From assembly GCA_903875215.1 (NCBI GenBank), contig CAIQVH010000007.1:1-64000 (forward strand): DNA of 64,000 bases. The letters are read 5' to 3'. The notes below the pieces were generated by a model. That model searched no databases and was not told the DNA's origin. It worked only from the letters and a program-made list of their open reading frames with translations. Made by a program: the position numbers and the translations under genes. Numbering within the stretch: position 1 is the first letter of the stretch; each line of letters begins with the position of its first letter. Below are positions 32,813-40,747 of this stretch, in pieces. The stretch is from an uncultured Anaerolineae bacterium (GTDB taxonomy: Bacteria; Chloroflexota; Anaerolineae; Anaerolineales; Villigracilaceae).

Positions 32813-33691
32813 ATGCGCAGGTTATTGATGCACAAAGGGCTTGTTTTGGCGTTTTCGCTGGCCGGGCTGGCGGCTCTGGGGCTGCTGGCGGCCGCGCTGC
32901 ACGAGGTGGAGTTTCAGCCAGCTGGCCCCCTGCCGTTTTCATTTTCACGCCCGGCCGGGCTGGTGAATGGGCCGGGGATGTTGAATCTGCCCTTTCTGCA
33001 ATGGTTCATTGTAATCGTTCTTGTGATCCTGGTGCTGGGATTTGCCCTGGCGCTGATCAATCGACAAACGCGCAAACGGGTTTTGCTGGCCCTGCTGCGT
33101 TTTGTGCTGACTTTGCTGGGGCTGTGGTGGCTGTTTGAGTATTCCGGCCTGCGGCTGGGCCGCGAGATGCCCCTGATCAGCGGAGAGCCAGCCGGGCCGG
33201 CGGCGCTTTCCGCGTTACAACAATCACCCGCGCCCGAATTTGCCCCACCGCAGGTAAATTCATGGCTGGGATTCTGGGTCAGTTTTGGGCTGGCGCTCGG
33301 GCTGGTGGCGTTGCTGTGGTGGTTTTTGCGCCGCACCCAAACGCGCCAGGGCCGCCCCTACGCAGACCTGGCCGGAATTGCCCGTCAGGCCCTGGACGGG
33401 CTGCAGGAGGGCCATAACTGGGATGATGCCATCGTGGCGGCCTACATCCGCATGAACGAGGCAGTCAGCGCCGAACGCGGATTAATCCGCCAGCCAGCAA
33501 CCACCCCGGCCGAATTCGCCACGCGGATGGAACAGGCCGGGCTGCCCGGCGAGGCGGCCCGCTCCCTGACGCGCCTGTTTGAACAAGTGCGCTACGGCGC
33601 GCAGCCCTCCACCCGCCAGGAACGCGACCAGGCCGCCGCGGCGCTGGGAGCCATTTTGCAGGCCTGCGGCGCAGGAGAATTGCGACGATGA
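32813..33691 (+). CDS. DUF4129 membrane protein of the MoxR/DUF58 operon
   Basis: About 292 residues with an N-terminal signal/anchor helix, two further membrane helices (about 60-80 and 90-110), a Pro/Ala-rich external loop, another helix (WLGFWVSFGLALGLVALLWWF) and a cytoplasmic DUF4129 domain (DAIVAAYIRMNEAVSAERGL...PATTPAEFATRM). Such proteins are partners of TgpA-like transglutaminases and MoxR/DUF58 genes. It is the first gene of a five-gene operon; its TACAAT box ends 7 nt before the ATG. A second ATG at 32828 is possible. It overlaps the next gene by 4 nt. Confidence 0.8.
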   Translation: MRRLLMHKGLVLAFSLAGLAALGLLAAALHEVEFQPAGPLPFSFSRPAGLVNGPGMLNLPFLQWFIVIVLVILVLGFALALINRQTRKRVLLALLRFVLTLLGLWWLFEYSGLRLGREMPLISGEPAGPAALSALQQSPAPEFAPPQVNSWLGFWVSFGLALGLVALLWWFLRRTQTRQGRPYADLAGIARQALDGLQEGHNWDDAIVAAYIRMNEAVSAERGLIRQPATTPAEFATRMEQAGLPGEAARSLTRLFEQVRYGAQPSTRQERDQAAAALGAILQACGAGELRR

Positions 33692-34284
33692 ACCGGCGTC
33701 AGCTTCTACTCCTGCCCTTCTGGGTGCTGGCGGCGCTGCTATTGGCCTATCCCCTGCGCGAGGCAGTTGTGCAGGGGATCATCCTGCCGATCCTCTACCT
33801 GCTGTGGATGCTCCGCCTGCTGTATCGCGCCCTGCCACAACCCCTGTTGTGGATCCTGCTCATAACGGGAGTGCTGTTCTGGGCGCTGACATTCGTGTTA
33901 AAAAACCTGCCGCCCGCTGAAACGCGCACCCAGCCGGCCGCGCCCACGGTTGGCCCGGTGCGGGCGCTCGCCGGCATGCTCCAGCACGAATCACGCGGAG
34001 TGTATTTCAAATGGCAGGTGGCGCGCATGCTGGCCGAAATTGCCCTCGATCTGCAGGAACTGCGCACCCACACCGCCTCGCGCACCCTGCGCCTGGACGA
34101 TACGCGCCTCGCCCCACAGGGACGCCAATATCTGATAGCCGGGCTGGGCACCAGCTTTGCCGATTACCCCATGCCGGGCCCCTTCCAACCCACCCCTCAA
34201 ACCCCTTTCGACGCGGACCTTGACCCCGTGCTGACCTACCTCGAACACCAGATGGAGATGAGCGATGATCGCAGAAATTCGTGA
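33688..34284 (+). CDS. Membrane protein of the MoxR/DUF58 operon, function unknown
   Basis: 198 residues. Two or three hydrophobic segments occupy the first 75 residues (LLLLPFWVLAALLLAY, GIILPILYLLWMLRLLY, LLWILLITGVLFWALTF), followed by a soluble C-terminal part without a recognised domain. The start overlaps the DUF4129 stop (ATGA) and its own stop lies 20 nt inside the MoxR gene, so it is cotranslated with both and probably belongs to the same membrane complex. No homologue was recognised by eye. Confidence 0.7.
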   Translation: MNRRQLLLLPFWVLAALLLAYPLREAVVQGIILPILYLLWMLRLLYRALPQPLLWILLITGVLFWALTFVLKNLPPAETRTQPAAPTVGPVRALAGMLQHESRGVYFKWQVARMLAEIALDLQELRTHTASRTLRLDDTRLAPQGRQYLIAGLGTSFADYPMPGPFQPTPQTPFDADLDPVLTYLEHQMEMSDDRRNS

Positions 34285-35224
34285 CGTGGCTGCCCTCGGG
34301 CAAAAAGTGATTTCAGAAGTCGAGCGGGCCATTGTCGGCAAGCCGGAAGTGCTGGCCGACGTGATGTGTGCCGTACTGGCCGGGGGCCATGTTTTATTTG
34401 AAGATTTTCCCGGCCTCGGGAAAACCCTCATCGCCCGCAGCTTTGCCACCGCACTCGGGCTGGATTTCAAACGCATCCAGTTCACCCCTGACCTGCTGCC
34501 CGGAGACATCACCGGCGGATACATCTTCAACCGCGCCGAAAATCGCTTCGAACTACGCCGCGGCCCGCTCTTCGCCAACCTGATCCTGGCCGACGAAATC
34601 AACCGCGCCTCACCCAAAACCCAGAGCGCCCTGCTCGAAGCCATGCAAGAAAGCCGCGTCACCCTGGAAGGCGAAACCCTGCAACTTCCCGATCCATTTC
34701 TCGTGCTCGCCACGCAAAACCCCATCGAATACGAAGGCACCTTCCCCCTGCCCGAAGCCCAACTCGACCGTTTCATGCTCAAACTATCCATCGGCTACCC
34801 CACCCTAAACGAAGAACAGGAAATCATCCAACGCCGCCACCAGCGCCGGCAGGATGAAGTCACGCTCTCGCCCGTCACCAGCCCGGAGCAGGTGCTCACC
34901 ATGCGCCGCCTGGTCGAAACAGTATACGTCGAAACCGATTTACAACGCTACATCGCCCAGATCGTCAGTGAAACACGCGCCGACCGGCGTGTCGCAGTCG
35001 GGGCCTCGCCGCGCGCCTCGCTGGCCTTCCTGAAAATGGCCCGCGCCCGCGCCACCCTGCTGGGGCGAGCCTACGTGATTCCAGATGATATCAAGCATTT
35101 TGGCATCACCGTCCTCAGCCACCGTCTCATCATGCAACCCGAATACTGGCTGGGCCGCCGCGTCGCCGAGGAAGTCATCACCGCCGTCTTCGCCAAGGTG
35201 CCGGTGCCGGTACTCCAGGGTTGA
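34265..35224 (+). CDS. MoxR-family AAA+ ATPase
   Basis: 319 residues. MoxR hallmarks: opening QKVISEVERAIVGKPEV, Walker A in FEDFPGLGKTLIARS, Walker B in ILADEINRASPKTQSALLEAM, the AAA_3 stretch QNPIEYEGTFPLPEAQLDRF, and arginine finger region in ASPRASLAFLKMARA. MoxR ATPases act as chaperones that insert cofactors or activate partner proteins, often VWA-domain ones. The next gene encodes its usual DUF58 partner. The start overlaps the preceding gene by 20 nt. Confidence 0.93.
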   Translation: MIAEIRDVAALGQKVISEVERAIVGKPEVLADVMCAVLAGGHVLFEDFPGLGKTLIARSFATALGLDFKRIQFTPDLLPGDITGGYIFNRAENRFELRRGPLFANLILADEINRASPKTQSALLEAMQESRVTLEGETLQLPDPFLVLATQNPIEYEGTFPLPEAQLDRFMLKLSIGYPTLNEEQEIIQRRHQRRQDEVTLSPVTSPEQVLTMRRLVETVYVETDLQRYIAQIVSETRADRRVAVGASPRASLAFLKMARARATLLGRAYVIPDDIKHFGITVLSHRLIMQPEYWLGRRVAEEVITAVFAKVPVPVLQG

Positions 35225-35246
35225 CCGCCCCCACACCGGAATTCTG

Positions 35247-36536
35247 ATGTCACGTCCCTTCCTGCTCGGTTTACTTCTGCTCTTTCTCCTGGTCGGCGGC
35301 CTTGCCACTCTCAACGCCCTCTGGCTGACATTGGCCATGCCCCTCGCCATCTACCTGCTGACCGGATTTACCCTGGCCCCCGAAAAACTTGATCTGGCCA
35401 TCGAACGGGAACTCAGCCCCGAACGCGCCCTGCCCGGCCAGCCTGTCACCGTCACCCTGCGCCTGACCAACCACGGCGCCAGCCTGCCACACCTGCGCCT
35501 GCAAGACCCGCTCCCCACCTTCGCCAGCCTGACAGAAGGCTCGGCCACCCGCCTGCTCAACCTGCCGCGCGGCGCCACCTGCGAATGGCGCTACACCTTC
35601 ACTGGCAAACGCGGCTTCCACCGCTTCGCCGGCCTCGAAGCCATCAGCGGCGATCCCTTCGGGCTTGTCTCCCTCCACCAGCTCCTCCCCACCAGCGGAC
35701 AGGTGCTCATCCTGCCGAACGTCCCACGCGTCCGGCGCATCGCCATCCGTCCACGAGTCACCCGCGTCTATGCCGGCAGCATTCCGGCCAGCCAGGGAGG
35801 CACCGGCACCGACTTCTTTGGCGTGCGCGAATACCAACCCGGCCAGCCCCTGCAGGCCATCAACTGGCGCGTCTCAGCCCGCCACCCGGAAGCACTCTTC
35901 GCCAACGAATACGAACAGGAACGTGTCGCCGACATCGGCCTTATCCTGGATGCCCGCCTGCGCCCCAACGACCTCGGCCCCGGCCTGCCCATCTTCGAAC
36001 ACTCCATCATCGCCGCCGCGTCACTCTCCGAAGCCTTTTTGGCCGCTGGCAACCGCGTCGGCCTGCTCATTTACGGCCTGTATATCAACTGGACCAACCC
36101 CGGCTATGGCAAGCGCCAGCATGAAAACATCCTCGTCGCCCTGGCGCACGCCATCCCTGCCGAAAGCCAGGTCTTCTCCGGCATCACCATCCCGCGCCGG
36201 CTCTTCCCATCCAAATCACAAATCGTCTTCATCAGCCCTCTCCTCCCCGACGATGTCGAACCGCTCATCGCCCTGCGCGCCGCCGATTGCCCCATCATGG
36301 TCATCAGCCCCAACCCCATCCGCTACGAAGCCGCCTCCCTGCCTGCCACAGCCCCCTACCGCCAGGCCGCCCGCATCCTCACCTTGCAGCGTCACACCAC
36401 CTTGCAGCGCCTTCGACATGCCGGCCTGCAAGTCATCGATTGGGATGTCACGCGCCCCTTTGACCAGGCCGTGGAAAGCCTGCTCTCACGCCCGCCTGCC
36501 TACATTCGCGCCATCGGCGCTGGAAGCAAAACTTGA
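35247..36536 (+). CDS. DUF58 (VWA-like) membrane protein, MoxR partner
   Basis: About 429 residues. Two N-terminal membrane helices are followed by a beta-rich region and the DUF58 core GTGTDFFGVREYQPGQPLQAINWRVSARHPEALFANEYEQERVADIGLILDAR, whose GxDFxxVREYxPGD-like motif is diagnostic. It likely works with the MoxR ATPase 22 nt upstream. ATG 35247 is chosen because the helices start there; the frame is open to 35085 inside moxR. The stop TGA overlaps the next start (TTGA). The gene is very GC-rich at third codon positions. Confidence 0.88.
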   Translation: MSRPFLLGLLLLFLLVGGLATLNALWLTLAMPLAIYLLTGFTLAPEKLDLAIERELSPERALPGQPVTVTLRLTNHGASLPHLRLQDPLPTFASLTEGSATRLLNLPRGATCEWRYTFTGKRGFHRFAGLEAISGDPFGLVSLHQLLPTSGQVLILPNVPRVRRIAIRPRVTRVYAGSIPASQGGTGTDFFGVREYQPGQPLQAINWRVSARHPEALFANEYEQERVADIGLILDARLRPNDLGPGLPIFEHSIIAAASLSEAFLAAGNRVGLLIYGLYINWTNPGYGKRQHENILVALAHAIPAESQVFSGITIPRRLFPSKSQIVFISPLLPDDVEPLIALRAADCPIMVISPNPIRYEAASLPATAPYRQAARILTLQRHTTLQRLRHAGLQVIDWDVTRPFDQAVESLLSRPPAYIRAIGAGSKT

Positions 36537-37030
36537 GCCGGCTGTTGGTGCATGGATTCCTGACCGCCGGATGCCTCGCCCTGGCATTTGGCTGGGCAAC
36601 GACCAGTTATTGGCCCGCAAGCCTGGCTCTGCTCATCCTGACGCCCCTCGGCCTGTACCTCGTGAAACGGAAATTTACGCCCACCCTGGGCATATTCCTC
36701 GCACTGGCAGTTATCTCTGCCGCCCTGGGCATTTCTCTGCACATGCCATTGCCATACGCTCTGACCGGCCTGCTGTGCCTGCTCGCCGCCTGGGACCTGG
36801 ACGAATTCACCCGCCGGCTGGCTTTTGCCGCCCCCGAAGACACACCCGCCTCGCTCCAGAAACAGCACCTGCAGCAGCTCAGCCTGCTCCTGCTGAGCGG
36901 TTTGGGCGCCAGCCTGCTCACCACCAACCTGCACCTGAAATTCAACTTCGAATTGGCCATCGGCCTTGTCCTGCTGATTTTTGCCAGCCTGCTGGCGCTG
37001 CTCAACTGGCTGCGCAACCTCGAGCGTTAA
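36533..37030 (+). CDS. Membrane protein at the end of the MoxR/DUF58 operon, TTG start
   Basis: 165 residues with four or five membrane helices (GFLTAGCLALAFGWA, WPASLALLILTPLGLYL, LGIFLALAVISAALGI, LPYALTGLLCLLAAW, and a C-terminal pair). No family was recognised. It begins at TTG 36533, overlapping the DUF58 stop (TTGA), which argues for coupled translation and fixes the unusual start. A hairpin at 37033-37064 follows the stop. Confidence 0.65.
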   Translation: MSRLLVHGFLTAGCLALAFGWATTSYWPASLALLILTPLGLYLVKRKFTPTLGIFLALAVISAALGISLHMPLPYALTGLLCLLAAWDLDEFTRRLAFAAPEDTPASLQKQHLQQLSLLLLSGLGASLLTTNLHLKFNFELAIGLVLLIFASLLALLNWLRNLER

Positions 37031-37032
37031 GT

Positions 37033-37066
37033 CAACCTCCCCGCCGGGTCTGGCAGGGAGGTTGTT
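37033..37066 (+). terminator. Weak hairpin after the MoxR/DUF58 operon
   Basis: CAACCTCCC (37033-37041) pairs with GGGAGGTTG (37056-37064). Only a short T stretch follows, so termination may be weak. Confidence 0.5.
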
Positions 37067-37087
37067 CAGGAGGATGAATAAAAAAGG

Positions 37088-37723
37088 CTAGCGGGCCTGG
37101 GCGGCGGCCCCATCATCAGAATAGTCGGGCAACGGCTCAGCGATGATGAACAGACGGCCCCATGAAAGTTCCCCACCCTGCGCGATACAGGTCTGAAAAG
37201 TCAGATGGCGCCCGCCGGTATAGACCCGCGTGAACACCTGGTTGACGGTCAACGTCTCGCCGCTTTCCAGGTCTACAAAGCTGGTGTAGGGACTGGTTGG
37301 AGAGATCGCCTGGTAGCGCAGAATGCGGGTCACCAAGAAATTCTCAACCTGGCCATCTCCGTAAATCAACTGGATTTGGCTGCCCAACCCCAGGCTGGAA
37401 AAATACTTCCCGGCCAGGTGATTGTGCGCCAGCAGGCCGATGCTCCCATAACGGGAGGCCAGCGCGAACTCGGTCACCACATCTTCGGCCCCAGAAACAT
37501 ACCCGGGATTTTCTCGTGGCTGCTGAAGCACCGGCAGGGCAAATCCATCCCGCGCATACACACCGCGGATGACACTGGCGCGCCCATTTTCCACCTGATG
37601 GACAAAGCTGGGCAGGTCGGGCGTGGCCATGGCCTCGGCGCTGGCTGGCAGCAGGCCAAACGACAGGGCATAGATCAGAACGATAAGGAAACTGGTCAGA
37701 CGAAAGACGGGTTTGGGTGCCAT
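37088..37723 (-). CDS. Sortase-like exported protein under c-di-GMP riboswitch control
   Basis: About 211 residues. A signal peptide (about 1-32, cut after a SASAEA-like site) precedes a sortase-fold domain: His in IGLLAHNHLAGKYF, Cys in LTFQTCI and Arg in SWGRLF, the three catalytic residues in the right order. A membrane anchor is not evident, so it may be secreted or loosely attached. No LPxTG substrate is seen in the window. ATG 37723 follows AGGAAATCCATTA. Two tandem c-di-GMP-I riboswitches and a hairpin precede it on the same strand, so its expression is likely tied to the sessile-motile switch. A non-catalytic sortase-like role remains possible. Confidence 0.72.
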   Translation of the reverse strand: MAPKPVFRLTSFLIVLIYALSFGLLPASAEAMATPDLPSFVHQVENGRASVIRGVYARDGFALPVLQQPRENPGYVSGAEDVVTEFALASRYGSIGLLAHNHLAGKYFSSLGLGSQIQLIYGDGQVENFLVTRILRYQAISPTSPYTSFVDLESGETLTVNQVFTRVYTGGRHLTFQTCIAQGGELSWGRLFIIAEPLPDYSDDGAAAQAR

Positions 37724-37764
37724 TAATGGATTTCCTGATAAAGGCACCCGCTGAAGGGATGAGG

Positions 37765-37861
37765 CTTGTTTCGGCGGCCCGGCGGTCGTGGCTTCCGAAG
37801 GAAGTTTTAGACCCGTGGCTTTGCGTCACCGGTTTTCACCGGGTTTGCCTTTATCGAATAT
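37765..37861 (-). promoter_or_regulatory. c-di-GMP-I (GEMM-I) riboswitch, copy proximal to the gene
   Basis: Minus-strand features of the GEMM-I aptamer: GATAAAGGCAAACC, a GAAA-type loop in CCGGTGAAAACCGG, then the signature GACGCAAAGCC and GGGTCTAAA, followed by the second helix with a TTCG loop (CTTCCTTCGGAAG). It reads toward the sortase-like gene, ending ~40 nt before its ATG. Confidence 0.85.
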
Positions 37862-37882
37862 ATGGTTTGATATTAAACAATT

Positions 37883-37908
37883 CGGCCTGGGTTGCCAAAC
37901 CCAGGCCG
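37883..37908 (-). terminator. Hairpin between the two riboswitches
   Basis: CGGCCTGGGTT and AACCCAGGCCG form a perfect 11-bp stem with a 4-nt loop, followed on the minus strand by AATTGTTTAA. It may be the expression platform or terminator of the distal riboswitch. Confidence 0.5.
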
Positions 37909-37921
37909 TTGCATCGCGCAG

Positions 37922-38016
37922 TTGGCGATTTTCGGCGGCCTGGCGGTCTTGACCGGAATGGTTTTAGACCCATGGCTTTGCGTCGCTGGCTTTCACCAGC
38001 TTTGCCTTTGTCGAAT
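37922..38016 (-). promoter_or_regulatory. c-di-GMP-I (GEMM-I) riboswitch, copy distal to the gene
   Basis: Minus strand: GACAAAGGCAAAGCTGG, GTGAAAGC loop closed by GCTGG/CCAGC, then GACGCAAAGCC and GGGTCTAAA as in the second copy. Both aptamers share the core but differ in their helices, so they are not a recent exact duplication. Confidence 0.85.
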
Positions 38017-38030
38017 CGTAATGTAGGGAT

Positions 38031-38036
38031 ATTGTA
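38031..38036 (-). promoter_or_regulatory. -10 box for the riboswitch-sortase transcript
   Basis: TACAAT on the minus strand, about 14 nt upstream of the first riboswitch helix. Confidence 0.45.
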
Positions 38037-38064
38037 CTCAGTTTGGCAGATTTGTGCCTTTCAA

Positions 38065-38099
38065 GCGCTTTGCGGTTCCCCGACAGGGACGCAAAGCGC
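38065..38099 (-). terminator. Hairpin after the P-loop kinase gene
   Basis: GCGCTTTGCG (38065-38074) and CGCAAAGCGC (38090-38099) form a perfect 10-bp stem 13 nt after the stop at 38113. The following T-run is weak. Confidence 0.5.
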
Positions 38100-38112
38100 C
38101 AGGTGCAGAGAT

Positions 38113-38652
38113 TTACAGGCCTGCAAACCAGGCCTCAGTTTCGGCGGGGGTTTTGAAGTGAAAAATGACCAGGTGGCTGAACTGTGAGCTGGCCAGCAGT
38201 TGCGGGATCTCGCGTTTGCGCCGCCAGTAAGTTTTGAACAGCCAGTGCCAGAGCGATTCATCCGACCAGAGCTTGAAATGATGAGACAGCAATTCGTAGT
38301 TGGTGCCCCAGAGCAGTTCCTGGCTCCACCAGCGGCGGAAGATGCGAAATGTCAGCCGCCAGAAAATCGTCCAGAGCGGGTAATCGAGCCAGAGGACAGC
38401 CTGGGCGCGCGGCCAGACGAGTCGGCGGGCGGCTGAATAATTGCCCGCCACAACCCAGCGAGGCGTGCGGGTGGCGTCATCGACCAGAGCCAGGAATTCT
38501 GCCTCGTCAATGGGAGTCCAGTTGGGACGCCAGTAAAGGGCGTCCAGTTCCACAAAATCAAGACCCAGCTTTTCGGCAAGCTGCCAGGCCAGCGTCGATT
38601 TGCCCGTGCTGGTGGTGCCAATCACGACCAGGCGGGTGTAGGGAAAGGCCAT
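38113..38652 (-). CDS. P-loop NTPase of the adenylate-kinase-like (topology modulation/FlaR) type
   Basis: 179 residues. A Walker A motif GTTSTGKSTLAW (about 12-23) is followed by FVELDALYWRPNWTP, typical of FlaR/topology modulation proteins, a family of small nucleotide-kinase-fold proteins of unsettled function. A WxxAGNYS segment and the Trp-rich lid region (RRWWSQELLWG) also fit. AAGGAG lies upstream of the ATG at 38652 and a TATAAT box at 38696-38691. No partner genes are adjacent. Confidence 0.75.
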   Translation of the reverse strand: MAFPYTRLVVIGTTSTGKSTLAWQLAEKLGLDFVELDALYWRPNWTPIDEAEFLALVDDATRTPRWVVAGNYSAARRLVWPRAQAVLWLDYPLWTIFWRLTFRIFRRWWSQELLWGTNYELLSHHFKLWSDESLWHWLFKTYWRRKREIPQLLASSQFSHLVIFHFKTPAETEAWFAGL

Positions 38653-38690
38653 GGGAGGTTTCTCCTTATGAATTGGTGGAAAAGGGAATT

Positions 38691-38696
38691 TATTAT
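38691..38696 (-). promoter_or_regulatory. -10 box of the P-loop kinase gene
   Basis: TATAAT on the minus strand 38 nt before the ATG at 38652. Confidence 0.45.
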
Positions 38697-38788
38697 ATCA
38701 AAAGGGAGCCCGGCCGCGGGTAACGCATGGCACGGTTTTTTGTGATAGCATTATTTTGTCTGCCATTCATTTCAACCCACGAGGAACC

Positions 38789-40138
38789 ATGTTTGATTTA
38801 CCTGATGATGAAATTCTCCCCCTTTCGCGTGCGCATGTCTTTTGGACCTGGTCGGCGCAGGCCAGGGTCAACCCGCTGGCGGTAAAGCGGGCGCAGGGCG
38901 TATATTTTTGGGATGTGGACGACCGGCGCTATCTCGATTTCAACTCGATGACCATGTGCGTGAATATCGGGCACGGCAACCCGCGCGTCATCCGCGCCAT
39001 TCAGGAGCAGGCGGCAGAGCTGGCCTATGCCGCGCCCGGAATGGCCACCCGCATCCGCGCGCTGGCTGCGCGCGAGGTGGCCGGAGTGACACCAGGCGGG
39101 CGGCTTTCGAAGGTCCTGTTCACCCTGGGCGGAGCGGATGCCAACGAAAACGCCATCAAGCTGGCGCGTGGCTATACCGGCCGCCACAAGATCCTGGCTC
39201 GCTATCGCTCGTATCACGGCGCTTCGGCGGGAGCCATGGCCGCCACCGGAGATCCTCGCCGCCAGATGTGGGAACCCAACCTGATGACGGGCGTGGTCCA
39301 TTTCCTTGACCCGTACCGTTACCGCTCCACCTTCCACCGCACCACGCCACAGATTTCGGAAGCAGATTTCACGCTGGATTATTTGAATCATCTCGAGGAG
39401 ATCATCCGCTATGAAGGCCCAGAGACGATTGCCGCCATCCTGCTGGAGAGTGTGACCGGAACGAATGGCATCATCATTCCGCCGGAAGGGTATCTGCAAG
39501 GCGTGCGGGCACTGTGTGACCGTTATGGAATCGTGCTGATTGCCGACGAAGTGATGGCCGGGTTTGGCCGTACCGGCAAATGGTTTGCCATTGAGCATTG
39601 GAACGTCATCCCGGATATTATGACGATGGCCAAGGGCCTGACTTCGGCGTACGCGCCACTGGGAGCAGTGGCCATGAAGCCGGAGATTGCGGCGGCATTC
39701 GATGAGCGGGTCTTTGAATCAGGGTTGACGTATACCTCGCACCCGGTTTCGCTGGCGGCGGCGGTAGCCAACATTCAGGTGCTCAGGGAGGATCGAATTG
39801 TGGAAAATGCGGCGGCGCTGGGATCGGTGCTCCACAAGCTGTTGACCGACCTGGGAGAATCGCACCCATCCGTGGGCGAGGTGCGCTCGATCGGTCTGTT
39901 TGGCATTCTGGAGCTGGTCAAAAACCGGGAGACACGCGAGCCGCTGACTCCGTGGAATGGCTCCAGCCCGGAGATGGCCGCTTTGCGCAAATATTGCCTG
40001 GAACATGGCTTGTTTGTGTATACTCACTGGCATACGGTGCTGATCATCCCGCCGCTCATCATCAACGAGGCGCAGCTGCGCGAGGGTTTCGCAGTGCTCG
40101 ACCAGGCGCTGGAACTGACCGACCAGGCAGTAAAGTAA
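38789..40138 (+). CDS. Class III (PLP) aminotransferase
   Basis: About 449 residues. PLP-dependent class III fold: the N-terminal strand WDVDDRRYLDFNSMTMCVNIGHGNPRV, the PLP phosphate site GGADANENAIKLAR, Asp in LIADEVMAGFGRTGKW and the Schiff-base Lys in TMAKGLTSAYAPLGA. It resembles taurine/omega-amino-acid pyruvate transaminases but the substrate cannot be named. ATG 38789 has GAGGAACC 4 nt upstream; an in-frame TTG at 38756 is less likely. A strong 16-bp hairpin terminates it. Confidence 0.88.
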   Translation: MFDLPDDEILPLSRAHVFWTWSAQARVNPLAVKRAQGVYFWDVDDRRYLDFNSMTMCVNIGHGNPRVIRAIQEQAAELAYAAPGMATRIRALAAREVAGVTPGGRLSKVLFTLGGADANENAIKLARGYTGRHKILARYRSYHGASAGAMAATGDPRRQMWEPNLMTGVVHFLDPYRYRSTFHRTTPQISEADFTLDYLNHLEEIIRYEGPETIAAILLESVTGTNGIIIPPEGYLQGVRALCDRYGIVLIADEVMAGFGRTGKWFAIEHWNVIPDIMTMAKGLTSAYAPLGAVAMKPEIAAAFDERVFESGLTYTSHPVSLAAAVANIQVLREDRIVENAAALGSVLHKLLTDLGESHPSVGEVRSIGLFGILELVKNRETREPLTPWNGSSPEMAALRKYCLEHGLFVYTHWHTVLIIPPLIINEAQLREGFAVLDQALELTDQAVK

Positions 40139-40148
40139 CCATTTAAGC

Positions 40149-40184
40149 AAACAGGAGGCGCGGGGATTCCCGCGCCTCCTGTTT
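40149..40184 (+). terminator. Strong terminator after the aminotransferase gene
   Basis: A 16-bp perfect stem (40149-40164 with 40169-40184; core CAGGAGGCGCGGG) with a 4-nt loop, ending in a short T-run. Its symmetry lets it also block transcription from the convergent mgsA. Confidence 0.75.
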
Positions 40185-40211
40185 GTGTGCCCTATTGCCG
40201 CGCCGGGCGGC

Positions 40212-40673
40212 TTATTTTGCGGCACGGTTTTGGAGGTAACGCACCAGATCGGGCGTGGGGTTTTCATATTCTTCGCCCATCAACGGGGAGGAGATAATAA
40301 AGTCGGCAGTGGCACGGTTCGAGGCGGTGGGAATGTTGTAAAGCACCGCCAGGCGCAGCAGGGCTTTGATATCGGGGTCGTGCGGCTGAGGTTCGAGCGG
40401 ATCCCAGAAAAAGATGAGAAAATCGATTGCGCCTTCGCAGATCTTGGCGCCAATCTGTTGGTCGCCGCCGATTGGGCCGCTTTTGAATTGGGTGATGGGC
40501 AAATCGAGCTCTCTTTCGAGCAGGCTGCCGGTGGTGCCAGTACCATACAGGTGATGACGTGAGAGGGTGATGCGGTTGAAACGCGCCCAATCGAGCAGGT
40601 CTTTTTTCTTGTTGTCATGCGCCACCAGCGCGATTCGTTTTTTTATGCCAATCACAGGGTTGAGTGGATTCAT
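40212..40673 (-). CDS. mgsA: Methylglyoxal synthase
   Basis: 153 residues, the usual length. The phosphate-binding and catalytic parts are visible: ALVAHDNKKKDLL near the N-terminus, GTGTTGSLL, SGPIGGDQQIGA and IFFWDPLEPQPHDPDI with the catalytic Asp, then NIPTASNRATADFIISS. The enzyme converts dihydroxyacetone phosphate to methylglyoxal, a bypass of lower glycolysis under phosphate limitation or sugar stress. AAGGAG precedes the ATG and TATAAT lies 20 nt further up. Confidence 0.95.
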   Translation of the reverse strand: MNPLNPVIGIKKRIALVAHDNKKKDLLDWARFNRITLSRHHLYGTGTTGSLLERELDLPITQFKSGPIGGDQQIGAKICEGAIDFLIFFWDPLEPQPHDPDIKALLRLAVLYNIPTASNRATADFIISSPLMGEEYENPTPDLVRYLQNRAAK

Positions 40674-40693
40674 ACTTGCTCCTTGTCAGCCTG

Positions 40694-40699
40694 ATTATA
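40694..40699 (-). promoter_or_regulatory. -10 box of mgsA
   Basis: TATAAT on the minus strand, 20 nt before the ATG at 40673. Confidence 0.5.
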
Positions 40700-40710
40700 G
40701 TGCGTGAGTG

Positions 40711-40741
40711 AAAAACTCCCCGCAACAGGCGGGGAGTTTTT
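40711..40741 (-). terminator. Terminator of the LysM-protein gene
   Basis: AAAAACTCCCCGC (40711-40723) pairs with GCGGGGAGTTTTT (40729-40741). Seen from the minus strand the stem is followed by TTTTT, seven nt after the LysM gene stop. Confidence 0.85.
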
Positions 40742-40747
40742 GAAAGG

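Noticed and set aside
35665-37077. Pro/Ser-rich 470-codon frame over the DUF58 gene
   Set aside because: Composition is that of a frame-shifted GC-rich gene; the DUF58 frame has the diagnostic motif.
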